DNA of 5,116 bases from an uncultured Lachnospiraceae bacterium (lineage in GTDB: Bacteria; Bacillota; Clostridia; Lachnospirales; Lachnospiraceae), in contig CABQGZ010000300.1 of assembly GCA_902463835.1 (NCBI GenBank), positions 1 through 5,116 on the forward strand. The letters are read 5' to 3'. Positions 1 through 5,116 of this stretch are shown piece by piece. Every line of letters begins with the position of its first letter. The first letter of the stretch is position 1. Position numbers and translations under genes: made by a program. The notes beneath the pieces are model-generated. The model saw nothing but the letters and a program-made list of their open reading frames with translations, was not told the origin of the DNA and did not search any database.

Positions 1-93
1 AAAAAGCCGACGCATCAGATCAGTTTCCATACAGCCAGGGCTTTGGCCACCCTGTCTTTCGTGAAAGGAAGTGAGGTTCGGGATGAAAAATAA
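1..93 (+). CDS. C-terminal end of a DUF3990-like protein (5'-truncated by window)
   Basis: Frame 1 is open from the first base to TAA at 91-93 and gives 30 residues, including the stretch QISFHTARALATLSFV. As I recall, DUF3990 proteins (PF13151) of gut Firmicutes end with this kind of sequence: Gln-Ile-Ser-Phe-His-Thr, then an Ala-Leu-x-x-Leu helix and a short charged tail. Pfam groups DUF3990 in the ADP-ribosyltransferase-fold clan, so the full protein may be an ART-like enzyme or toxin; that role is inference. The start and most of the domain lie outside the window, so catalytic residues cannot be judged. The gene overlaps the next one by 11 bases (83-93), which suggests one transcript and translational coupling. 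The family call rests on a short stretch recalled without alignment; the alternative is a chance open frame. Confidence 0.6.
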   Translation, partial: KKPTHQISFHTARALATLSFVKGSEVRDEK

Positions 94-526
94 CAGTGCA
101 CTGTTTTATACCTGCAGCCTGATCGAGTTTATCGGACGGGAGCGGAAAATGAAACGTTCCGAGCTGGTTCGCTTTCTTGGAAACAAAGTGATTGCACGTA
201 TCTATCGCTATGCGGATGTGTTCCACTGTGAACCGATTGAAAAGACGGCGGACGACTTCATTACGAATCTGAATATCCCGGCGGATATGTTTGATAATGT
301 TGCGGCCTGCCGCTATGATGTGCCGGATTACTGGATCATTGGCGAAGTATATGAACGGCTGATAGAAGATATTTCCGGTGACGATACAGAACATATTGTA
401 GAACGGCTGATGGAGGTTTACACCTCATGGATTGATGATGTAATCTCTAATTACAACACCGACTTTTATTACCAGTCGCGGGAATATATCTGTGAGTGTT
501 ATCGTGAGGGGATAATCTGTATTTGA
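83..526 (+). CDS. Hypothetical protein, probable partner of the upstream DUF3990-like gene
   Basis: A complete 147-residue soluble protein with no signal peptide and no membrane segment. It has no domain I can name. The N-terminal part (residues 6-50) has the pattern LFYTCSLIEFIGRE, a basic KMKRSELVRFLG segment, then an IYRYADVFHCEPIEK helix. Residues 75-96 read ACRYDVPDYWIIGEVYERLI, and the C-terminal third is acidic with three Cys in the last 11 residues. I recall similar proteins next to DUF3791 and DUF3990 genes in Lachnospiraceae, but no established function. ATG 83 is chosen because GAGG at 73-76 sits 6 bases upstream and the start overlaps the previous gene. GTG 71 is in frame but would place this GAGG inside the gene. 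ATG 149 also has a GGGAG upstream but would remove the patterned N-terminus. A terminator follows directly. It could be an antitoxin or immunity partner of the upstream protein; this is inference from position only. Confidence 0.75.
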   Translation: MKNNSALFYTCSLIEFIGRERKMKRSELVRFLGNKVIARIYRYADVFHCEPIEKTADDFITNLNIPADMFDNVAACRYDVPDYWIIGEVYERLIEDISGDDTEHIVERLMEVYTSWIDDVISNYNTDFYYQSREYICECYREGIICI

Positions 527-529
527 AAT

Positions 530-558
530 AAAACAGCGCCGCATCCGGCGCTGTTTTT
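530..558 (+). terminator. Intrinsic (Rho-independent) terminator
   Basis: A perfect 12-bp stem (530-541 pairs with 546-557; core CAGCGCCG/CGGCGCTG) encloses a 4-base loop CATC and runs into TTTTT at 554-558. It begins 3 bases after the stop of the 147-residue protein gene, so it ends the accessory unit and insulates the downstream operon. The A-rich left flank (526-533) gives a T-rich tail on the minus strand, so it may also work weakly in reverse. Confidence 0.93.
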
Positions 559-581
559 CTATAGGAAATCCTCCCCTTAAC

Positions 582-611
582 TTGACTTTCTTTCTTTTGT
601 TATGATAGTAT
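582..611 (+). promoter_or_regulatory. Probable sigma-A promoter of the DUF512-der-plsY-gpsA operon
   Basis: TTGACT at 582-587 matches five of six bases of the -35 consensus. An 18-base T-rich spacer leads to TAGTAT at 606-611 (four of six matches), preceded by TG at 603-604 to form an extended -10 element. Transcription would start near 618, about 30 bases before ATG 647. The other -10-like hexamer, TATGAT at 601-606, is a better match but leaves only a 13-base spacer. Position between a strong terminator and the first operon gene supports the call. Confidence 0.65.
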
Positions 612-614
612 CAT
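602..614. repeat. Perfect 13-base palindrome over the -10 box
   Basis: ATGATA-G-TATCAT is a perfect 6+1+6 inverted repeat that covers the whole extended -10 element. Such placement fits a repressor operator, but a half-site of six AT-rich bases can arise by chance, and the -10 consensus itself favours it. I do not recognise it as the site of a known regulator. Confidence 0.4.
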
Positions 615-646
615 TGTAAGAGTATTCGGAAGGACTTTTTGCGATA

Positions 647-2020
647 ATGAGTGTAACAGAAAAATTGATTGGAGGCAGAAATGAAAAGGAGACAATCACA
701 ATCTTGAGAGAACATGTTATATATAAAATAGTACCAGGAAGCATTGCCGAAGAGCTGGAGCTGGAGCCTGGAGACAAGCTTCTTACGATTAACGGCAATG
801 AGATTACAGATGTATTTGATTATCACTACTATACAAATGAGGAGTATCTGACGGTAACGGTTCGGAAGAAAAACGGCGAGGAGTGGGAGCTGGAGATCGA
901 AAAGGAATACGAGGAGGATCTTGGCGTCGAATTTGAAAACGGACTCATGGATGACTACAAATCCTGCCATAATAAATGTATCTTCTGCTTTATTGATCAG
1001 ATGCCAAAGGGAATGCGTGATACCCTGTATTTTAAGGACGATGATTCGCGTCTTTCCTTTTTGCAGGGCAATTATGTGACCCTCACCAATATGAAGGAAC
1101 GGGATATCCAGCGAATTATCGAGTACAAGCTGGGCCCCATCAATATCTCGGTACAGACCACGAATCCTGCGCTTCGCTGTAAGATGCTGAACAATCGCTT
1201 CGCCGGTGAGGCACTGGGGAAGATAAAGCAGCTCTATGACGCCGGGATCACCATGAACGGTCAGATCGTCCTGTGCAAAGGCGTCAATGACGGGGAGGAG
1301 CTGGAGCGCAGCATTCGGGATCTGACGGAGTATCTGCCCTGCATGGAGAGTGTTTCCGTGGTTCCGGTAGGCCTGAGCAGATACCGGGAGGGACTTTATC
1401 CGTTGGAACCTTTTGAAAAAGAGGACGCCATAGCGGTACTTGAGACCATTCACAGATGGCAGAAGATGTGCTTTGAAACGCATGGTCTTCATTTTATTCA
1501 TGCCAGCGACGAGTGGTATCTCATGGCGGAGCAGGAGCTGCCGAAGGAGGAGAGCTATGACGGCTACCTGCAGCTGGAGAACGGGGTAGGGATGCTGCGG
1601 CTTCTGGAAAATGAATTTATGGAGGCGCTGGAAGAGAGGAATGATCAGAGAATAGCGGAATCGGAGCCGGCGGTCATCTCCATCGCCACCGGCCTTTTAG
1701 CCGCCCCCCATATCCGGAAGCTTGCAGATCGGTTCATGGAATGCTTCCCGGATCGGAAGATTGTGATCTATCCCATCGAAAACCGTTTCTTCGGGGAGCT
1801 GATCACCGTATCCGGCCTGCTGACCGGGCAGGATATCATTGCGCAGCTGAGGGACAAGCCCCTGGGGGCGCGTCTGCTGCTTCCATGTAACCTTCTGCGC
1901 AGCGGCGAGGAGGTCTTTTTGGACGATATCACCCTGGATGAAGTGAAAAGTGCTTTACAAGTGCCCGTCGATATTGTAGAATCAAACGGACATCATTTGT
2001 TGGAATGTCTGTTACAGTAG
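647..2020 (+). CDS. DUF512 family protein: PDZ + radical SAM-type Fe-S protein
   Basis: 457 residues in three parts. Residues about 22-65 are a small PDZ-like domain (VPGSIAEELELEPGDKLLTI region). Next comes a radical-SAM-like core with Cys107-x3-Cys111-x2-Cys114, the CxxxCxxC pattern that holds a 4Fe-4S cluster and S-adenosylmethionine, followed by the family-typical stretch KDDDSRLSFLQGNYVTLTN at 130-148. The C-terminal part (about 230-455) is the DUF512 region, with HASDEWY at 285-291, VSGLLTGQDI at 388-397 and LRSGEEVFLDDIT at 417-429. Such proteins are often labelled NifB/MoaA-like Fe-S oxidoreductases, but I know of no proven reaction. Length is normal and all motifs are intact. It is the first gene of the operon, with 65 bases before der. 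The start is uncertain: ATG 647 has only GGAAGGA at 628-634, 12 bases away; an in-frame TTG at 704 would give a 438-residue protein beginning just before the PDZ domain. Confidence 0.93.
   Translation: MSVTEKLIGGRNEKETITILREHVIYKIVPGSIAEELELEPGDKLLTINGNEITDVFDYHYYTNEEYLTVTVRKKNGEEWELEIEKEYEEDLGVEFENGLMDDYKSCHNKCIFCFIDQMPKGMRDTLYFKDDDSRLSFLQGNYVTLTNMKERDIQRIIEYKLGPINISVQTTNPALRCKMLNNRFAGEALGKIKQLYDAGITMNGQIVLCKGVNDGEELERSIRDLTEYLPCMESVSVVPVGLSRYREGLYPLEPFEKEDAIAVLETIHRWQKMCFETHGLHFIHASDEWYLMAEQELPKEESYDGYLQLENGVGMLRLLENEFMEALEERNDQRIAESEPAVISIATGLLAAPHIRKLADRFMECFPDRKIVIYPIENRFFGELITVSGLLTGQDIIAQLRDKPLGARLLLPCNLLRSGEEVFLDDITLDEVKSALQVPVDIVESNGHHLLECLLQ
681..707 (+). other. Possible leader mini-ORF (8 codons + stop) inside the 5' end of the DUF512 gene
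   Basis: ATG 681 is in a different frame from the DUF512 gene and encodes MKRRQSQS before TGA 705-707. GGAGG at 671-675, 5 bases upstream, is the best ribosome binding site in this region, better than that of ATG 647. The stop overlaps an in-frame TTG (704-706) of the DUF512 gene as TTGA, the geometry of translational coupling. Either this is a real minicistron coupled to a TTG start, or a chance ATG within the coding sequence. Nothing shows that it is translated. Confidence 0.25.
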
Positions 2021-2073
2021 TCCCGCCGAAAGATCCGGAGCATATTGCGGGCGGATGGATTTCACGGGAGAGT

Positions 2074-2079
2074 AAGGAG
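2074..2079 (+). promoter_or_regulatory. Ribosome binding site that fixes the der start
   Basis: AAGGAG lies 6 bases before ATG 2086. It decides between ATG 2086 and the in-frame ATG 2005, which has no comparable site and would add 27 residues absent from the usual Der N-terminus. Confidence 0.88.
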
Positions 2080-2085
2080 AAAAAG

Positions 2086-3408
2086 ATGAGTAAACCGATT
2101 GTTGCAATTGTGGGACGCCCCAATGTGGGGAAGTCCACACTGTTTAACGTGCTGGCAGGAGAGCGTATTTCCATTGTCCAGGATACGCCAGGTGTGACCA
2201 GGGACCGCATCTACGCGGATGTGACCTGGCTGAATATGGCATTTACACTGATTGATACCGGCGGTATTGAGCCGGAGAGTAAGGATATCATCCTGTCCCA
2301 GATGCGGGAGCAGGCCCAGATCGCCATCGACACGGCGGACGTGATTATTTTTATCACCGATGTGCGCCAGGGGCTGGTGGATTCGGATTCCAAGGTGGCG
2401 GACATGCTGCGCAGATCCGGAAAACCGGTGGTTCTGGTGGTGAACAAGGTGGACAGCTTTGAAAAATTCATGCCGGATGTGTATGAATTCTATAACCTGG
2501 GCATCGGGGATCCGGTGCCGATCTCCGCATCCTCCCGCTTAGGCCTTGGGGACATGCTGGATGAGGTAGCGAAGCATTTTCCGGAGGATGTGGATGAGGA
2601 GACGGAGGACGACCGGCCCAAGATCGCCATTGTGGGGAAGCCCAACGTAGGAAAATCTTCCCTTATTAATAAGCTGACCGGGGAGGAGCGTGTGATCGTA
2701 TCTGATATCGCGGGAACTACCCGGGACGCCATCGACACGGAGATCAAGTACCAGGGCAGGGAGTACGTGTTTATTGACACGGCGGGACTGCGCCGGAAGA
2801 ATAAGATCAAGGAAGAGATCGAGCGGTTCAGCATCATCCGTGCTGTGACTGCTGTGGAGCGGGCCGATGTGGTGGTGATCGTTATCGATGCTACCGAGGG
2901 CGTGACGGAGCAGGACGCCAAGATCGCAGGAATCGCCCACGAGCGGGGCAAGGGAATCATCATTGCCGTCAACAAATGGGATGCCATCGAGAAGGATGAC
3001 AAGACTATTTACAAGCATACGGAGCGGATCCGGGAGATTTTAAGCTTCATGCCATACGCGGAGATCATGTTCATCTCAGCCAAGACAGGACAGCGTTTAA
3101 ACAAGCTTTTTGAGATGATCGACGTGGTGCTGGAGAACAACTCTCTGCGGGTATCTACCGGCGTGCTGAATGAGATTATGACGGAGGCGGTAGCCATGCA
3201 GCAGCCCCCTTCAGACAAGGGAAAGCGGCTGCGGCTTTACTATATCACCCAGGTCTCCGTGAAACCGCCCACCTTTGTCATCTTTGTGAACGATAAAGAA
3301 CTGATGCATTTCTCCTACACCAGATATCTGGAGAACCGTATCCGGGATGCCTTTGGCTTCAAGGGAACGGCGTTGAAATTCATTATTCGCGAGAGAAAGG
3401 AAGGGTAA
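2086..3408 (+). CDS. der: Ribosome biogenesis GTPase Der (EngA), double GTPase
   Basis: 440 residues, the usual Der length. Der is an essential cytoplasmic GTPase that helps assemble the 50S ribosomal subunit. Two complete GTPase domains lie in tandem. Domain 1 has P-loop GRPNVGKS at 10-17, TPGVTRD at 34-40, DTGG at 57-60, NKVD at 120-123 and SAS at 147-149. An acidic linker (about 167-177) leads to domain 2: GKPNVGKS at 184-191, TTRD at 211-214, DTAG at 231-234, NKWD at 296-299 and SAK at 331-333. The rest (about 350-440) is the KH-like RNA-binding domain, including the conserved PPTFVIFVND segment at 404-412. No motif is missing. ATG 2086 is chosen for its AAGGAG site and because the protein then begins MSKPIVAIVGRPNVGKS, as Der proteins do. 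The gene follows the DUF512 gene and ends 3 bases before plsY, so it sits within one operon. Confidence 0.98.
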   Translation: MSKPIVAIVGRPNVGKSTLFNVLAGERISIVQDTPGVTRDRIYADVTWLNMAFTLIDTGGIEPESKDIILSQMREQAQIAIDTADVIIFITDVRQGLVDSDSKVADMLRRSGKPVVLVVNKVDSFEKFMPDVYEFYNLGIGDPVPISASSRLGLGDMLDEVAKHFPEDVDEETEDDRPKIAIVGKPNVGKSSLINKLTGEERVIVSDIAGTTRDAIDTEIKYQGREYVFIDTAGLRRKNKIKEEIERFSIIRAVTAVERADVVVIVIDATEGVTEQDAKIAGIAHERGKGIIIAVNKWDAIEKDDKTIYKHTERIREILSFMPYAEIMFISAKTGQRLNKLFEMIDVVLENNSLRVSTGVLNEIMTEAVAMQQPPSDKGKRLRLYYITQVSVKPPTFVIFVNDKELMHFSYTRYLENRIRDAFGFKGTALKFIIRERKEG

Positions 3409-3411
3409 TAT

Positions 3412-4062
3412 ATGATACTCAGTCGAATTATCTGCCTGGTTATCGGCTATTTGTTGGGTCTGATTCAGACAGGTTATATCTATGGAAAAGCGCACAATAT
3501 CGACATCCGGGAGCACGGAAGCGGCAATGCCGGAACCACCAATACGCTGCGCACCCTGGGCTGGAAGGCCGGAGCGGTCACATTCATCGGCGATCTGTGC
3601 AAGGCGATGCTGGCAATCCTGCTGGCATGGCTTCTGTTCCGCGACAGGTATTCGGAAGGCGTAAAGGTACTTGAGATGTATGCCGGGCTTGGCGCGGTGT
3701 TAGGACACAACTATCCTTTTTATTTAAAATTCAAGGGCGGCAAGGGCATCGCCTGTACCTCCGGGTTCATTTTGGCATGCTTCTGGCATATTGCGCCCAT
3801 CTGTCTGGTACTTTTTATCCTGGCGGTGGCGATCACAAGGTATGTTTCCCTGGGCTCTATCCTGGTGGTGATCAGCTTTTATATCCAGCTCATTATCTTT
3901 GGGCAGATGGGGATATTTCCAGTGGCGGAGCAGTATCTGACGGAGGTCTATATTGTGGGAGCCGTATTTACGCTGCTGGCGCTGTGGAAGCATAAGGCCA
4001 ACATCAAACGTCTGTTGACAGGCACCGAAAATAAATTCGGTATGAGCAAAAAGGAGGCGTAG
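3412..4062 (+). CDS. plsY: Glycerol-3-phosphate acyltransferase PlsY
   Basis: 216 residues, normal for PlsY, a multi-pass inner-membrane enzyme. It transfers the acyl group from acyl-phosphate (made by PlsX) to glycerol-3-phosphate, giving lysophosphatidic acid, the first committed step of phospholipid synthesis in most bacteria. Hydrophobic segments lie at about 3-23, 53-76, 86-99, 114-140, 145-168 and 178-192. The three family motifs are present: SGNAGTTN at 37-44 with following LRTLG, GHNYPFYLKFKGGKG at 98-112, and KHKANIKRLLTGTE at 193-206 (often HRxNIxRLxxGxE elsewhere; Lys replaces Arg). ATG 3412 lies 3 bases after the der stop, and its AAAGGAAGGG site (3396-3405) is inside the end of der, so translation is probably coupled. 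gpsA, which supplies its substrate, follows 2 bases downstream. Confidence 0.97.
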   Translation: MILSRIICLVIGYLLGLIQTGYIYGKAHNIDIREHGSGNAGTTNTLRTLGWKAGAVTFIGDLCKAMLAILLAWLLFRDRYSEGVKVLEMYAGLGAVLGHNYPFYLKFKGGKGIACTSGFILACFWHIAPICLVLFILAVAITRYVSLGSILVVISFYIQLIIFGQMGIFPVAEQYLTEVYIVGAVFTLLALWKHKANIKRLLTGTENKFGMSKKEA

Positions 4063-4064
4063 CG

Positions 4065-5081
4065 ATGGCAAAGGTAAGTATCATTGGCGCCGGAAGCTGG
4101 GGAACAGCTCTTGCCGGGTTACTGGACGATAACGGTCATGACGTGACTGTATGGTCCATAGTGGAGTCGGAGATTGAGATGTTAAAAACCTTCCGGGAGC
4201 ATAAGTCGAAGCTTCCGGGGGTAAAGCTTTCGGAGCGGATTGCTTTTACTGCGGATCTTAAGGAGGCTGTGGCCGGCAGAGAACTGTTGGTGTTGGCTGT
4301 GCCTTCCGTCTATACCAGAAGCACCGCCCGGAGCATGAAGCCCTATGTGAAGGAGGGGCAGATCATCGTCAATGTGGCCAAGGGAATCGAGGAGACCACC
4401 TTAAAGACCTTGACGGAGATCATAGAGGAGGAGCTGCCGGGAACCAATGTGGCAGCACTGTCCGGGCCAAGCCACGCGGAGGAAGTGGGGCGGAGGCTGC
4501 CCACCACCTGCGTGGTGGGAGCTCACAACCGCAGCACGGCGGAGTATATTCAGAATGTGTTTATGAACCAGGTATTTCGGGTCTATACCAGCCCGGATAT
4601 GCTGGGGATCGAGCTGGGAGGCTCCTTAAAGAATGTGATTGCCCTGGCGGCTGGTATGGCGGATGGTCTCGGATACGGAGACAACACCAAGGCGGCGCTG
4701 ATCACCAGAGGAATTGCGGAAATTGGGCGTCTGGCTCTCGCCATGGGAGCGCGCTATGAGACCATCAGCGGCCTCACCGGAATCGGCGACCTCATTGTGA
4801 CCTGCGCCAGCGTACACAGCAGGAACCGAAGGGCCGGCATGTTAATTGGGCAGGGAAAAACCATGCAGGAGGCCATGGATGAAGTACAGATGGTGGTGGA
4901 GGGCGTGTATTCCGCCAAAGCGGCTATGGGATTAGCTGAGAAATACCAGGTGCCCATGCCCATCATCGAGCAGGTGAACCAGGTACTTTTTTACGACAAA
5001 CCGGTGAAGGAAGCGGTGCAGGAGCTGATGCTCCGGGATAAGAAAGCGGAGCATGAGGATCTACTTTGGGAAGAGGAATAA
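4065..5081 (+). CDS. gpsA: NAD(P)-dependent glycerol-3-phosphate dehydrogenase GpsA
   Basis: 338 residues, typical length. This cytoplasmic enzyme reduces dihydroxyacetone phosphate to sn-glycerol-3-phosphate with NAD(P)H, providing the phospholipid backbone. The N-terminal Rossmann fold starts at once with GAGSWGTALA at 8-17, followed by VPSVYTRS at 79-86 and NVAKGIE at 103-109. LSGPSHAEEV at 132-141 leads to the helical C-terminal domain, with the expected catalytic Lys189 in GGSLKN, GLGYGDNTKAALITRG at 201-216, GLTGIGDLIVTC at 236-247 and the substrate-phosphate-binding SRNRRAG at 252-258. All key residues are present. The start is clear: AAGGAGG at 4051-4057, within the last codons of plsY, is 7 bases before ATG 4065. 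The 2-base gap to plsY indicates co-translation of the enzyme that makes glycerol-3-phosphate and the enzyme that uses it. Confidence 0.98.
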   Translation: MAKVSIIGAGSWGTALAGLLDDNGHDVTVWSIVESEIEMLKTFREHKSKLPGVKLSERIAFTADLKEAVAGRELLVLAVPSVYTRSTARSMKPYVKEGQIIVNVAKGIEETTLKTLTEIIEEELPGTNVAALSGPSHAEEVGRRLPTTCVVGAHNRSTAEYIQNVFMNQVFRVYTSPDMLGIELGGSLKNVIALAAGMADGLGYGDNTKAALITRGIAEIGRLALAMGARYETISGLTGIGDLIVTCASVHSRNRRAGMLIGQGKTMQEAMDEVQMVVEGVYSAKAAMGLAEKYQVPMPIIEQVNQVLFYDKPVKEAVQELMLRDKKAEHEDLLWEEE

Positions 5082-5084
5082 GCG

Positions 5085-5116
5085 ATGGCAAGATGCTCGA
5101 ATTGTGGAAAAAATTT
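5085..5116 (+). CDS. Start of a gene with an N-terminal Cys-x-x-Cys motif (3'-truncated by window)
   Basis: ATG 5085 opens a frame reading MARCSNCGKN up to the window end. CSNCGK at residues 4-9 is the first half of a typical zinc ribbon or zinc finger, so a small zinc-binding protein is plausible. GAGGA at 5073-5077, inside the end of gpsA, is 7 bases upstream, and the gap after the gpsA stop is 3 bases, so it continues the operon. Only 10 full codons are visible; the family cannot be named. Confidence 0.6.
   Translation, partial: MARCSNCGKN

Noticed and set aside
71..82. GTG 71 as the start of the 147-residue protein
   Set aside because: It adds only four residues and consumes the GAGG site that is well placed for ATG 83.
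149..526. Shorter version of the same protein starting at ATG 149
   Set aside because: A GGGAG site makes it possible, but it drops the patterned LFYTCSLIEFIG segment and loses the overlap with the upstream gene. Kept only as an alternative.
601..606. TATGAT as the -10 box paired with TTGACT at 582-587
   Set aside because: The spacer would be only 13 bases, too short for a normal sigma-A promoter. The extended -10 at 603-611 gives an 18-base spacer.
527..646. Riboswitch or small RNA in the gap before the DUF512 gene
   Set aside because: The 120 bases are used up by the terminator, the promoter and a short leader. No further stable stem or known aptamer pattern was seen.
611..1501. Long open frame on the minus strand (296 codons)
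   Set aside because: It lies antisense to the DUF512 gene, whose protein has clear family motifs throughout. The antisense translation shows no recognisable domain.
2005..2085. In-frame N-terminal extension of Der from ATG 2005, overlapping the DUF512 gene by 16 bases
   Set aside because: It has no good ribosome binding site, adds 27 residues not seen in Der proteins, and the AAGGAG site would then be inside the gene. ATG 2086 fits the family.
2490..3018. Two overlapping minus-strand open frames within der
   Set aside because: Low-complexity Ser/Thr-rich or unrecognisable translations antisense to a certain gene; typical coding shadows.
4500..4519. Perfect 8-bp hairpin (CCCACCAC / GTGGTGGG, loop CTGC) inside gpsA
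   Set aside because: It has no T-run after it, lies in the middle of the conserved enzyme and encodes an ordinary LPTTCVVG segment. It is most likely a by-product of codon use.

Overview
The window looks like chromosomal DNA of a Gram-positive, mid-GC member of the Clostridia, most likely a Lachnospiraceae-type gut bacterium. The basis is protein style and gene order, not a database match: strong AGGAGG-type ribosome binding sites, a radical-SAM/PDZ protein of the DUF512 family directly upstream of der, then plsY and gpsA, all on the plus strand with almost no intergenic space.

Region 1 (1-560) is accessory in character. Frame 1 of the first 93 bases encodes the last 30 residues of a truncated gene whose ending resembles the C-terminus of DUF3990 proteins, a family I recall as belonging to the ADP-ribosyltransferase-fold clan. 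Its stop codon overlaps by 11 bases the start of a complete 147-residue protein of unknown function (83-526). A textbook intrinsic terminator at 530-558 closes this unit. The pair may be part of a small DUF3791/DUF3990-type cassette, and it is the least understood content here.

Region 2 (559-646) is a short promoter region. It has a TTGACT -35 box, an extended -10 box overlain by a perfect 13-base palindrome, and a distant ribosome binding site for the next gene.

Region 3 (647-5116) is a housekeeping operon: DUF512 radical-SAM protein, der (ribosome-assembly GTPase), plsY (acyl-phosphate:glycerol-3-phosphate acyltransferase), gpsA (glycerol-3-phosphate dehydrogenase), and the first 10 codons of a gene beginning with a Cys-x-x-Cys motif. 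GpsA makes glycerol-3-phosphate and PlsY acylates it, so the two form the entry into membrane phospholipid synthesis. Der is a 50S ribosomal-subunit assembly factor. The DUF512 protein has an intact Fe-S cluster motif but no reaction known to me. The 5' end of its gene holds an unusual arrangement: the best ribosome binding site serves an out-of-frame 8-residue mini-ORF that ends in a TTGA overlap with a possible in-frame TTG start.

No tRNA, rRNA, CRISPR array, insertion sequence or riboswitch was seen. No gene-free stretch exceeds about 120 bases.
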